Shown here: positions 25,393-34,659 of the stretch, one piece after another
Position numbering within the stretch: the stretch's first letter is position 1
How the letters are laid out: each line of letters opens with the position of its first letter
The notes under the pieces: generated by a model
Seen by the model: the letters and a program-made list of their open reading frames with translations, nothing else
Told to the model about the DNA's origin: nothing
Database searches by the model: none
Made by a program: the position numbers and the translations under genes
DNA from: Pacificoceanicola sp048553275
GTDB lineage: Bacteria; Pseudomonadota; Alphaproteobacteria; Rhodobacterales; Rhodobacteraceae
Assembly (NCBI RefSeq): GCF_048553275.1
Contig: NZ_JBLZMW010000012.1
Coordinates: 92,454 to 156,453 of the forward strand
DNA: 64,000 nucleotides
Reading direction: 5' to 3'

Positions 25393-27930
25393 TCAGTAAA
25401 GCCCGCCAGAGGACAAGGTGCCAAAGCCCGCCTTGGGTCCCACGACCGCCTTTTTCCCGGTCGAGGTGGTGACTTCCCGCGCCGTCCCGCTCTCATCGGG
25501 GCGGATCAGGTCAAAGCTGCCCGAGACCGCAAAGCCCCCGTCGAACTGGATGCCAAAGAGCGGCTCCTCGCCCTCCCGGAAACACTCGGCCACCACATTG
25601 TCACCCGAGGCCCCGTCCGACAGACGCGCGCCGGAGAAGCGATCGATGTTGATGAATTCGCACCCCGGCGGAACGGTGAACTCGCCGCCGCCGTATTTCG
25701 CCACGGCTTTTTGCATGAACCGGTTGAACACCGGACCGCACATGCCGCCACCGGACGCCCCGCGCCCCATCGGCGTGGGCGTGTCATAGCCGATATAGCA
25801 ACCGGCCACGATGTTGGAGGTAAACCCGACAAACCAAACGTCTTTTGCATCGTTTGTCGTGCCGGTCTTGCCCGCCGTCGGCACCGACAGGCTGACGGTC
25901 CGGGACGCTGTGCCGCGCTCCACCACGCCGCGCATCATCGAGGTCAGCTGATAGGCCGTCACCGGATCCATCACCCGCTCGCGGTCGTTCTCGATGCGCG
26001 GGCTGCGGCCTGCGGGAATGGACGGGTTGTCGCAATCGACACAGACCCGCTTGTTTCCCTCTGCCGCATCATGGCTGTAGATCGTGTTGCCATAGCGGTC
26101 CTGCACCCGGTCGACCAGCGTCGGCTCCACCCGCTCGCCGCCGTTGGCGAACATCGCATAGGCGGCAACCATGCGGAACAGCGTCGTCTCGTCAGAGCCA
26201 AGCGCATTGGCTAGAACCCGGCCCATGTTCTCATAGACCCCGAATTTCTCGGCGTAGCGTGCGACGGTCTCCATCCCGACTTCCTGTGCGAGACGGATGG
26301 TCATCAGGTTCCGCGACCGCTCGATCCCGGTGCGCAGCGGCGTCGGGCCGTAATACTGCCGCGACGCGTTCTGCGGCCGCCAGATGCCCTGCGGCGTGTT
26401 GATCTCGATCGGTGCATCCACCACGATCGTCGCCGGGGTATAGCCACTGTCGAGCGCCGAAGCATAGACAAAGGGTTTGAAGCTCGACCCCGGCTGCCGC
26501 ATCGCCTGCGTCGCTCGGTTGAAGACCGAATTCTGATAGCTGAAACCACCCTGCATCGCGATCACGCGGCCGGTGTTGACATCCATGGCCATGAACCCGC
26601 CCTGCACCTTCGGCACCTGCCGCAGGGTCCACCGGATGAACGCGCCGCTGCCATCCTCGACCATTTCGCGGACATGGATGACATCGCCTTTTTCGAAGTT
26701 TTCAAAGAGGTTGCCGGAGAACCAGGAGGTGTCCGCCCGCGGCACCGTCCGGCCGCGCGGATCGTCCTGACTGACGCCCTCGATCCCGATTACCAGCTCC
26801 TGATCGCGGACCTCAAGCACCACCGCCGGCAGCCACGGCCGCACCAGATCAATGTCTCGTGCGACCCGAATGTCGGACAGCGCCGCGCGCCAGGTTTCTT
26901 CGCTGGCCAGCGTCTCTTCGGGGAGACTCTTGCCGGTGCCGTTCCAGCGGCCCAGACCACGGTCATACTGCTCCAGCGCGATGCGCAGCGAGTTGGCCGC
27001 CTCCACCTGCATTTCGGGATCAAGCGTGGCGCGCACGGAGTAGCCGCCTGAGAAGAACTGTTCTTCACCAAAATCCTTCGACAGCTGACGGCGGATTTCA
27101 TCAGTGAAATAATCGCGTGGCGGAAGCGCCTCGTAATAGGGGGCGTAATCGCCGTTCTGCACCGTCTTCAGCGGCAGGGCGACCTCGCTCTCGTAGGTTT
27201 CCTGGCTGAGATACCCGTTCTCCATCATCTCCTTGAGCACGAAGTTGCGGCGCTGCATCAGCCGATCCTTGCGGCGCACCGGATGGAAGGAGGACGGGGC
27301 CTTGGGCATCGAGGCGAGCATCGCGGCCTCATGCGGGGCCAGCTCGGAGAGCGATTTGTTGAAATACACCTGCGCCGCCGCAGCGACACCATAGGCGTTC
27401 TGTCCGAGGAAAATCTCGTTCAGGTAAAGCTCAAGGATCTTGTCCTTGCTCAGCGCTTCTTCGACGCGGGAGGCGAGGATGATCTCCTTGATCTTGCGCT
27501 CCGCCTTGCGGTCGCCGGACAGCAGGAAGTTCTTCATCACCTGCTGCGTGATGGTCGACGCACCGCGCACGTCGCGGCCCCGCGATTTGACCGCATCAAT
27601 CGCCGCCGCCGCGATGCCGCGCACGTCATAGCCTTGGTGGCTGTAGAAATTCTTGTCTTCCGCGCTGATAAAGGCGTTCTTGACGAGGTCGGGAATTTCA
27701 TTCGCAGGCGTATAAAGCCGGCGCTCCTGCGCGAACTCGTCGATCACCTGACCCTCGGTCGAATAGATCCGCGAAATCGTCGGAGGTGTATACTGCGCGA
27801 GGCTCTCATGGCTCGGCAGATCGTTGCCGTACATCCAGAATACCGCGCCGATGGTCAACGCGACCATCGTCGCGCCCAGCGTGATCACACTGAAAATGGC
27901 GCCAAAGAACGAAAAGATAAAGCGAGTCAC
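25393..27930 (-). CDS. mrcA: Penicillin-binding protein 1A, bifunctional
   Basis: 845 residues from GTG at 27930 (VTRFIFSFFGAIFSV), where the membrane anchor begins; an upstream ATG at 27972 would add 14 polar residues. Inner-membrane peptidoglycan synthase. GT51 glycosyltransferase domain about 50-240 with EDKNFYSHQGYD (catalytic Glu), RGASTITQQVMKN and KDKILELYLNEI. An OB-like insert follows. Transpeptidase domain about 430-750: QPGSSFKPF holds the nucleophilic Ser (SxxK), ERSRN is the SxN motif and AGKTGTTNDAKDVWF the KTG motif. All catalytic motifs are intact. 105 bases downstream of the amidase gene on the same strand. Confidence 0.95.
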   Translation of the reverse strand: MTRFIFSFFGAIFSVITLGATMVALTIGAVFWMYGNDLPSHESLAQYTPPTISRIYSTEGQVIDEFAQERRLYTPANEIPDLVKNAFISAEDKNFYSHQGYDVRGIAAAAIDAVKSRGRDVRGASTITQQVMKNFLLSGDRKAERKIKEIILASRVEEALSKDKILELYLNEIFLGQNAYGVAAAAQVYFNKSLSELAPHEAAMLASMPKAPSSFHPVRRKDRLMQRRNFVLKEMMENGYLSQETYESEVALPLKTVQNGDYAPYYEALPPRDYFTDEIRRQLSKDFGEEQFFSGGYSVRATLDPEMQVEAANSLRIALEQYDRGLGRWNGTGKSLPEETLASEETWRAALSDIRVARDIDLVRPWLPAVVLEVRDQELVIGIEGVSQDDPRGRTVPRADTSWFSGNLFENFEKGDVIHVREMVEDGSGAFIRWTLRQVPKVQGGFMAMDVNTGRVIAMQGGFSYQNSVFNRATQAMRQPGSSFKPFVYASALDSGYTPATIVVDAPIEINTPQGIWRPQNASRQYYGPTPLRTGIERSRNLMTIRLAQEVGMETVARYAEKFGVYENMGRVLANALGSDETTLFRMVAAYAMFANGGERVEPTLVDRVQDRYGNTIYSHDAAEGNKRVCVDCDNPSIPAGRSPRIENDRERVMDPVTAYQLTSMMRGVVERGTASRTVSLSVPTAGKTGTTNDAKDVWFVGFTSNIVAGCYIGYDTPTPMGRGASGGGMCGPVFNRFMQKAVAKYGGGEFTVPPGCEFINIDRFSGARLSDGASGDNVVAECFREGEEPLFGIQFDGGFAVSGSFDLIRPDESGTAREVTTSTGKKAVVGPKAGFGTLSSGGLY

Positions 27931-28035
27931 GCAGGAAAGCCCCTGTTTTGTCTGTGCGCTCAGTATACCCAAAGCGCGGATGGGTCAAAACACATCCGCG
28001 CGGGTTTTCGCCACCTCACGGCCGCGCCCGCAGGT

Positions 28036-29250
28036 TCATTTGCGGCGCAGCCGGAACAGCGCTGCATCCTCCAGCGCCCAGGCCTCGATGCCATCGCGCA
28101 CGCCCGCCGCCATACCCGCCCGCCAGATCGGATCCTGAAGGTTTTCAAGGTCTTGCTCCGTCGACAAAAAGCCAACCTCGATCAGCACAGACGGCACATC
28201 CGCCGCCTTCAAGACCGAAAACCCGGCCTGCCTTAACGGTCGTTTGTGCACATGGCCAAGCGCATTGCGGATCCCGTCGACAAGATGCCGCGCCAGCGCC
28301 CGCGAGCGCGGCGCATTGTCGAGCCGGGCCATCTGCAACAACACCTGCGCCACCCTGTCATCCGAGCCGGACAGGTCCAGCCCTGCCAGAATATCATCGC
28401 GGTCATGCCGCTCCGCCAGCGCCGCAGAGGCCGCATCCGAGGCCTCCTCCGAGAGCGTATAGACACTGGCACCATGGGCAATGCCTTCCTGAATCGCATC
28501 CGCATGCAGCGATACGAAGAGATCCGCATCCACCGCATGCGCCATCGCCACGCGCGCTTCGAGCGAAACAAAGACGTCATCGTCACGTGTCAGGAACACC
28601 GCGTAGCGCCCCGTCCGCACAAGCACGTCCGACAGCTCGCGGGCAAATTGCAGCATCAGGTCGGCCTCATCGACGCCGCCGCGCTGTGCGCCGGGGTCAA
28701 TCCCGCCGTGACCGGGATCAAGCACCACCACCATCTTGGCATCCGCCGCAGGCACCGCCGCCCGAACCGCCGTCGGCTCCGGCAGGTCCCAGCCACGATC
28801 GCGCGGCAGGCCCGCGACCGTTGCAAAGGCCTCGGCCGACGTGCCGTCCAGAGAGACGCTCAGACGCGCCCGCCCGGTGTCGGGATCAATGCGAAGCCCC
28901 GCTTCGCTCACGGTCAAAGGCTCGGCCAGATCGGCGACCAGCCGCGACCAACCGGGCCGAAAACCACCCACCCGCAGCGCCGCAATGGCCTCCGACTGGT
29001 CGAGCGCCGCCCCGTCGGCCCCCTGCCAGTCGACCTCACGAAAATCGATCACCAGCCGCATGGGATCCGTCAATGTAAACAGCCGCCACGGCACGCCCTG
29101 ACTCAGGGTCAGCTCAAGGGTGCTGCCCCCGAACATCCCGTCCGTGACGCGCCCGCCCTCGAAACGCGCCAGACCCGATGCATCCTGCCCCGACGCACCG
29201 CCAAACGGCAGACATAGGGCCAGAAACCCTGCAAGAATTTGAAATTTCAC
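28036..29250 (-). CDS. N-acetylmuramoyl-L-alanine amidase (AMIN + Amidase_3)
   Basis: 404 residues with a signal peptide (MKFQILAGFLALCLPFGGASG). AMIN domain at about 30-140 (LTLSQGVPWRLFTLTDPMRL), which targets septal peptidoglycan. Zn amidase domain from about 180: VVLDPGHGGIDPG (first His), a Glu in the VDEADLMLQ region, LFVSLHADA (second His) and VLIEVGFLS with the catalytic Glu. It cleaves the bond between MurNAc and L-Ala during daughter cell separation (AmiC type). Upstream of PBP1A on the same strand, so the two may be co-transcribed as an envelope module. Confidence 0.92.
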   Translation of the reverse strand: MKFQILAGFLALCLPFGGASGQDASGLARFEGGRVTDGMFGGSTLELTLSQGVPWRLFTLTDPMRLVIDFREVDWQGADGAALDQSEAIAALRVGGFRPGWSRLVADLAEPLTVSEAGLRIDPDTGRARLSVSLDGTSAEAFATVAGLPRDRGWDLPEPTAVRAAVPAADAKMVVVLDPGHGGIDPGAQRGGVDEADLMLQFARELSDVLVRTGRYAVFLTRDDDVFVSLEARVAMAHAVDADLFVSLHADAIQEGIAHGASVYTLSEEASDAASAALAERHDRDDILAGLDLSGSDDRVAQVLLQMARLDNAPRSRALARHLVDGIRNALGHVHKRPLRQAGFSVLKAADVPSVLIEVGFLSTEQDLENLQDPIWRAGMAAGVRDGIEAWALEDAALFRLRRK

Positions 29251-29388
29251 CGCTCTGCCGCCTCTTTATGGACTGCTGTTGTGCTCCACATTAGCAGCGA
29301 ATGCGACGCTTGGAAACGTGCGCTGCACCGCCGCTGCGTCGTGCCGGAAATACCCGGTACGCCGCCACAGCCAAGCACCAACCCCCGG

Positions 29389-30543
29389 TCAGGAGACAAG
29401 CCCCCTTGCCTGCATGAACCGGCGCAGCCGCTCCAGCCCTTCGGCAATGTCTTCGGTCGAGCGGGCATAGGAAAAGCGCAGCGTACCGCCACCCCGTTCC
29501 AGGTCGAAATCGAGCCCCGGCGTCACGGCAACCCCGGCCTCATCGAGGATCTGGCGCGCGAAGGCGCGGCTGTCGTCGGTCAGGTGGCTCACATCCGCAT
29601 AGACATAAAACGCGCCATCGGGCGGCGCGATACGATCAAATCCGGCCTGCGGCAACCCCTCCAGCATCAGCGCGCGGTTCTTGCGGTAGACGGCCATATT
29701 GGCCTCCAGCTCCTCGCCCGCATCCATCGCGGCCAGCGCCGCGACCTGCGAGGCATGCGGCGCGCAAATGAACATGTTCTGCGCCAGCCGCTCCACCTGA
29801 CGCAGGTTATCCTCCGGCAGCACGAGCCACCCGGCCCGCCAGCCAGTCATGGAAAAATACTTGGAGAAGGAATTGATCACGCAGACATCGTCGCTGATCT
29901 GCAGCGCGGTGACGGCAGGCCGCTCGTATTCGATCCCGTGGTAGATTTCATCTGAAAGGAAAGACGCACCCTGCCCCTGCGCCGCGCCGATCAGCGCGGC
30001 CAGCGCGTCCTTGTCCAGCATCGTGCCACTGGGATTCGCCGGGCTGGCCACCATGACGCCCTGATAATCGAGGCTCGCGAGGTCGTCGGGCACAAGCTGC
30101 AGGCGGTTTTCCGCCTTTGTCTGCACCTCCACCGGGACAAGGTTCATCGCCTTCATGATCTGCCGGTACGATGGATAGCCCGGCGCCCCGAGTGCCACAC
30201 GGTCGCCGGCATCGAATAGCGCCGAAAAGGCAAGAATGAAGCCCCCGGACGAGCCCGGCGTAACCACCACGCGCGCCGGATCAAGGTCCACCCCGTACCA
30301 CTCAGCATAAAGTTTCGCGATCCGCTTACGCAGCGCGGGCAGGCCCAGAGCCACGGTGTAACCAAGGGACTCGTCCGCCATGGCTTTGGCCAGCGCATCA
30401 CGCGCGGCGGCGGGCGCGGGCGTTCCCGGCTGCCCCACTTCCATGTGGATGATGTGGCGCCCGGCGTCCTCTGCCTGCCGCGCCGCTTCCATGACATCCA
30501 TCACGATAAAGGGATCGACACCGCCCCGGCTTGAATTTTTCAT
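29389..30543 (-). CDS. PLP-dependent aminotransferase, class I/II
   Basis: 384 residues from ATG at 30543 (MKNSSRGGVDPFIVMDVM), preceded by AGAGGA. Fold type I: HMEVGQPGTPAPAA at the N-terminus, GFILAFSALFDAGDRVALGAPGYP, SPANPSGTML (cofactor Asn), DEIYHGIEY (Asp and Tyr) and NSFSKYFSMTGWRAGW with the Schiff-base Lys; the Arg that binds substrate carboxylate is in TLRFSYARS. Related to aspartate/aromatic aminotransferases; the natural amino acid cannot be told. Divergent to the M48 protease gene, with 57 bases between starts. Confidence 0.9.
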   Translation of the reverse strand: MKNSSRGGVDPFIVMDVMEAARQAEDAGRHIIHMEVGQPGTPAPAAARDALAKAMADESLGYTVALGLPALRKRIAKLYAEWYGVDLDPARVVVTPGSSGGFILAFSALFDAGDRVALGAPGYPSYRQIMKAMNLVPVEVQTKAENRLQLVPDDLASLDYQGVMVASPANPSGTMLDKDALAALIGAAQGQGASFLSDEIYHGIEYERPAVTALQISDDVCVINSFSKYFSMTGWRAGWLVLPEDNLRQVERLAQNMFICAPHASQVAALAAMDAGEELEANMAVYRKNRALMLEGLPQAGFDRIAPPDGAFYVYADVSHLTDDSRAFARQILDEAGVAVTPGLDFDLERGGGTLRFSYARSTEDIAEGLERLRRFMQARGLVS

Positions 30544-30600
30544 GCTGTCCTCTCTACTCTGCCCGCACCGAGGCTTAGAAGAGCACAAGGCAACACGTCA

Positions 30601-31944
30601 ATGATCCTTCCCCAATTCCTACGCCTGTCCCGGCTGATTGCGCTCGGTCTGATCATGACCCTGGTTCTGACCGCGCCCGCGCGGGCGGCGGGTCTGACCC
30701 TGCTGCGGGATGCCGATATCGAATATGGTCTTAAGAAGCTGGCCGCGCCGGTGCTCAGCGCCGCAGGCCTCAACCCCGGTCAGGTGCAGATGATCCTGAT
30801 CGACGACAGCTCGCTCAACGCGTTTGTCGCCGACACCTCGCATATTTTCATCCACTCCGGCCTCCTGATGAAGCTCGACAGTGCAGCGCAGCTTCAGGCC
30901 GTCATTGCCCATGAGGCCGCGCATATCGCCAATGGCCACATCACCCGCCGCCTCGGCAACTTCAGAACCGCGCGCACCGCAGCCGGCCTTGGCCTGATCC
31001 TCGGGGCCGCGGCCGCCGCAGCCTCCGGCAACCCACAGGCAGGCTTCGGTGTCGCCCTTGGCGCGCAAAGCTCGGCCATGCGGCAGTTCCTGTCGCATAC
31101 CCGCGCCGAGGAAAGTTCTGCCGATATTGCCTCTGTGCGCTACCTGATCCGCGCCGGAATCGACCCAAGCGGCGCCGTCGAGGTGCAGGATCTGTTTCGC
31201 GGTCAGGAGGCCCTCTCGGTCAGCCGTCAGGACCCGTACATGCGCACGCACCCACTCTCACGCGATCGTTACCGAGCGCTCAAGGGTCTCGCCGCCGGAC
31301 ATCAAACCGGCACACGCGACGCCGGGGCGGAATATTGGTTCAGCCGGATCAAGGGCAAGCTGACCGCGTTCAAACGCGCCCCGAGCTGGACCCTGCGCCG
31401 CGCCAAGGACAGCGCCAGCCAGGACATCGCCTTGATGCGCGAGGCCGCCGCGTGGCACCGGCAATCGAACCTCGGCAAAGCGCTGAAGGCCATCGACGGC
31501 GCCATCGGCCTGCGGCCCAAGGATCCATACCTGCGCGAGCTCAAGGGGCAAATCCTGTTGGAATCAAGACAATTCGGCCCTGCGGTTCAGGTCTATTCCG
31601 CCGCTGCGAACATGGCCCCGAACGATGCGCTGATCCTCGGCGGCCTTGGCCGGGCGCTGTTGGCCAATGGGCAGCCGGGCAAGGCGCTTGGCATTCTCGA
31701 ACGCGCCAGATCGCGGGATTTCTCCGATCCGCGCATCCTGCGCGATCTTGCCGTGGCCTATGCCCGGACCAAGCAAAACGGCATGGCCTCGCTGGTGACA
31801 GCCGAGCGCTATGCCCTTGGCGGCCGCCTGGAGGATGCCGCCGTGCATGCCACGCGTGCCGGCGGCCTCTTGCCGCGTGGCTCTGGCCCGTGGCAAAGAG
31901 CACAGGACGTGTTAAGTGCAGCCAAGCGCGCCGAACGGCGCTGA
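30601..31944 (+). CDS. M48 family metalloprotease with TPR repeats (BepA-like)
   Basis: 447 residues with a signal peptide (LIALGLIMTLVLTAPARA). Zn site HEAAHIANGH, with the third ligand in EESSADIASVRY. The C-terminal 170 residues are helical TPR repeats (GKALKAIDGAIGLRPKDPYL, LGRALLANGQPGKALGIL). This layout is that of BepA/YfgC, a periplasmic protease and chaperone that checks outer-membrane protein assembly. Followed after 50 bases by a DsbA-like gene, consistent with an envelope protein-quality operon. Confidence 0.92.
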   Translation: MILPQFLRLSRLIALGLIMTLVLTAPARAAGLTLLRDADIEYGLKKLAAPVLSAAGLNPGQVQMILIDDSSLNAFVADTSHIFIHSGLLMKLDSAAQLQAVIAHEAAHIANGHITRRLGNFRTARTAAGLGLILGAAAAAASGNPQAGFGVALGAQSSAMRQFLSHTRAEESSADIASVRYLIRAGIDPSGAVEVQDLFRGQEALSVSRQDPYMRTHPLSRDRYRALKGLAAGHQTGTRDAGAEYWFSRIKGKLTAFKRAPSWTLRRAKDSASQDIALMREAAAWHRQSNLGKALKAIDGAIGLRPKDPYLRELKGQILLESRQFGPAVQVYSAAANMAPNDALILGGLGRALLANGQPGKALGILERARSRDFSDPRILRDLAVAYARTKQNGMASLVTAERYALGGRLEDAAVHATRAGGLLPRGSGPWQRAQDVLSAAKRAERR

Positions 31945-31994
31945 TCCCTTGCGCGCCAAGTGGCGCTGATCCCTTTGATATCGCGGGAGTTCCC

Positions 31995-32774
31995 ATGACC
32001 AAGTTCCAGACCTCTTTTCGCCCCCTGCGCCCGCTGGCGTTGATTGCCGCCCTCGGCCTTGCCGGTGCAGCCTCTGCTGAAGAGATCGACTTCGGCAACA
32101 TGTCTCCCGAACAGGAAGCCGCCTTCGGCATCAAGATCCGCGAGTACCTTCTGGAAAACCCGCAGGTCATCATGGAGGCCGTGGCCGTGCTCGAAGAGCG
32201 CGAAGCCAATCAGCAGGCCGCCGCCGATGTCTCGCTGGTCTCTGACAACAGCGAGGCCCTCTTCAATGACGGATACAGCTGGGTTGGCGGCAATCCCGAT
32301 GGCGACATAACCATTGTGGAGTTTTCCGATTACCGCTGCGGGTATTGCCGCAAGGCGCATCCCGAGGTCTCCGAGCTGATCGAAAGCGATGGCAACATCC
32401 GCTTCATCCTCAAGGAATTCCCTATCCTCGGCGAGGCCTCGCTCGATTCCTCGAAATTTGCCATCGCCACCAAGATCGTGGCGGGCGATGACGCCTACAA
32501 GCAAGTGCACGACGCGCTGATCACCCTTGGCGGCGCTCCGACAGAGCCGGCGCTGACCCGCATCGCAACCTCGCTTGGGCTCGACGCCGACGCGATCAAG
32601 GCGGAGATGAACAGCGACGAGGTCATGCGCCGGATCGCCGAAACCCGCGCGCTGGCACAAGCAATGAAAATCAACGGCACGCCCAGCTTCGTGATGGCCG
32701 GTGAGATGGTGCGCGGCTATGTGCCGCTCGATGGCATGCGCAGCATCGTGGCCGAGGCGCGCGCCGCGAATTGA
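31995..32774 (+). CDS. DsbA-family thiol:disulfide oxidoreductase
   Basis: 259 residues from ATG at 31995 (MTKFQTSFRPL), a signal peptide ending GAASA. An N-terminal helical region of about 60 residues (FGIKIREYLLENPQVIMEAV) precedes the thioredoxin fold, as in the ScsC/Com1-like branch. Active site DYRCGYCRKAHP (CxxC) and cis-Pro loop INGTPSFVM. The substrates are periplasmic proteins; this branch can act as oxidase or isomerase. Its stop overlaps the TTG start of the next gene. Confidence 0.92.
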   Translation: MTKFQTSFRPLRPLALIAALGLAGAASAEEIDFGNMSPEQEAAFGIKIREYLLENPQVIMEAVAVLEEREANQQAAADVSLVSDNSEALFNDGYSWVGGNPDGDITIVEFSDYRCGYCRKAHPEVSELIESDGNIRFILKEFPILGEASLDSSKFAIATKIVAGDDAYKQVHDALITLGGAPTEPALTRIATSLGLDADAIKAEMNSDEVMRRIAETRALAQAMKINGTPSFVMAGEMVRGYVPLDGMRSIVAEARAAN

Positions 32775-33253
32775 TCCGCGCGCTGGCGTCCTTTGCCTTT
32801 CTTTGTGCCGCCGCGCCCGTGGCGGCACAGGACGCCGCGTCGGATCTCGGGGAGCGGCTGCGCGCGTTGGCGGCACGCCATGCCGCACAAGTTACCTTGG
32901 CCGATCCCTACGCCGACGAGAAGTCCGTCGATCTGGAGCGGATCACCGCCGAGAGCGAGACGCTCTTCACCGCGCAGGGCACGACACTCGGCCCGCCCCA
33001 AGGCGACATCCTCATCGCATTGTTCGTTTCGGAGAACTGTGCCGACTGCGTCGAAGCCCGCCGTGCCCTTGCGGCGCTGACGGCTCAAATCGCGGTGCGC
33101 GCCACGGTTCACGATATCAGCGCGCATCCGGATGCGGGGGCCGTGATGGACCGGCTTGGGCTCGACGTGACGCCGTCTTACGTGATGCGGGATCGTATGA
33201 TCCGGGGCCTGATGCCGGCGCTGGTTCTGGAGCGCTACCTGAGCACCGAGTGA
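32771..33253 (+). CDS. Small periplasmic thioredoxin-fold protein
   Basis: 160 residues if started at TTG 32771, which overlaps the stop of the DsbA-like gene (TTGA) and starts directly with a signal peptide (LASFAFLCAAAPVAAQ). The mature part carries one CxxC, SENCADCVEA, and a DVTPSYVM segment shaped like the cis-Pro loop of thioredoxins, but little other similarity I can name. Probably a redox partner of the upstream DsbA-like protein, given the coupling. No ATG is available near the N-terminus, so the TTG start is the best choice. Confidence 0.7.
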   Translation: MIRALASFAFLCAAAPVAAQDAASDLGERLRALAARHAAQVTLADPYADEKSVDLERITAESETLFTAQGTTLGPPQGDILIALFVSENCADCVEARRALAALTAQIAVRATVHDISAHPDAGAVMDRLGLDVTPSYVMRDRMIRGLMPALVLERYLSTE

Positions 33254-33269
33254 GCGCCTGTCGCCCCGG

Positions 33270-34640
33270 TCAGGGCCACGGGGTATTGGCCGCTGGCAGC
33301 GTGATGAGCGCATCCGTGCCGACACCACTTTCCGAGCTGATCTTCAATTGTCCGCCGGACTGCTCGATGATGCCCCGCGCCATGGCCAGCCCAAGCCCCG
33401 TGCCGTGCCCCTTCGGCTTGGTCGTGAAATAGGGCTCGAACACAAGCGGCAGAATTTCTGCGGAAATGCCCGTGCCGGTATCCCGCACCTCGACACTGGC
33501 CCCTTTCGGTCCAAGCCCGCGCACCGTTACCGTGATGACCCCATCGTCCGGTGTCGCATCGGCGGCATTGTCCAGAAGTTGTTCAAGAACACTGGTGAAT
33601 TGCCCTGCATCAATGAGCACCGGCGGCAGATCGGCCTCGTTCCTGACCAAGACACGCAAGGTTTGCTTTGGCTTGAGTACGGGCTTGATCGCCTCCACGC
33701 TCTCGTTGACCATAGCCACAAGGTCGACTTTACGCGGGCGTAGATGGGCGCGGCCCGCATAGGCCAGAAGCTGTGCGGTCAGATTTGCGCCACTGCGCGC
33801 CGCGACCTCTGCTTCGTCCATCAATGACTGCCGTTCCTCGTGATTCTCGGTCAGCCGCATCAGCTCAATATTGCCCAGAACCGCCGTCAGCATGTTGTTG
33901 AAGTCATGCGCGATGCCGCCACTGAGCTGGCCAATGGCCAGCAGCCGCTCATCGGCAATGCGCCGCTCCTGCGCTTCCATCACCTGACGCCGGGTTCTGC
34001 GAATGCTGCGGCAGAGCATGAGAAAATACACATGCAGCCCCAGAATGCCAAACATCATGATCAACGTATTGCCCAGCGTAAACACAGCCGGGTGTTCGCC
34101 CGCGAGGTAGCTGCGCCAGATCCAGACGACCTGAAGCGCGAGCACGACCGCTTGCAGCAAGATGTCGTTCGACAAAAGCATCATGATCTGGGATCGCTCG
34201 CCGAGCGAATGCATATAGAACCCGGCGAAGAGCAGAAAGGCGAGGATCACGAAGACCGGATCATGGCTGGTGCCGAAATAGAGGATCGTCGCGCCGAACA
34301 CCGCCACAGAGACCAAGTCTCCCAAGACGATTATCGCAACATCCCGGGACGACACCCTGTCGGGCTGTGCAATCAGATACCCACGGGTCATTAGCGCCAC
34401 AACAATGTGACAGAAACCGATCCACGCCGGGATCGGATCCTGCAAAAAAAGCAGAATCACGATTGCGCCGACGGTCAGAACAAAGACACGCAAATACAGC
34501 TCTGGTGCCCGCAGAGACAGTATCCGTTTGAGATCCCTTACGTCGATAGCGGGGTCGCGCCGCCGCATAGCCCTGAACAAATCGCGATAGGAAAGCAAAC
34601 CAATCTTTGGCAGCCGGGCCGCCAGAGGTTCGGCTCTCAC
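33270..34640 (-). CDS. Orphan membrane sensor histidine kinase
   Basis: 456 residues from GTG at 34640 (VRAEPLAARLPKIG); ATG at 34570 is an alternative. About six membrane helices at residues 60-220 with only short loops (VFVLTVGAIVILLFLQDP, GYLIAQPD, LGDLVSVAVFGATILYF, FVILAFLLFAGFYMHSL, LIMMFGILGLHVYFLMLC), so sensing is probably within the membrane. H-box LSGGIAHDFNNMLTAVLGNI, N-box EQLLDNAADATPDD, G-boxes DTGTGIS and GTGLGLAMARGI. No receiver domain and no response regulator gene nearby. It lies 19 bases after ispG on the same strand, so it is likely co-transcribed with it. Confidence 0.85.
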   Translation of the reverse strand: MRAEPLAARLPKIGLLSYRDLFRAMRRRDPAIDVRDLKRILSLRAPELYLRVFVLTVGAIVILLFLQDPIPAWIGFCHIVVALMTRGYLIAQPDRVSSRDVAIIVLGDLVSVAVFGATILYFGTSHDPVFVILAFLLFAGFYMHSLGERSQIMMLLSNDILLQAVVLALQVVWIWRSYLAGEHPAVFTLGNTLIMMFGILGLHVYFLMLCRSIRRTRRQVMEAQERRIADERLLAIGQLSGGIAHDFNNMLTAVLGNIELMRLTENHEERQSLMDEAEVAARSGANLTAQLLAYAGRAHLRPRKVDLVAMVNESVEAIKPVLKPKQTLRVLVRNEADLPPVLIDAGQFTSVLEQLLDNAADATPDDGVITVTVRGLGPKGASVEVRDTGTGISAEILPLVFEPYFTTKPKGHGTGLGLAMARGIIEQSGGQLKISSESGVGTDALITLPAANTPWP

Positions 34641-34659
34641 ATGGTCGAACCCCAACGCG

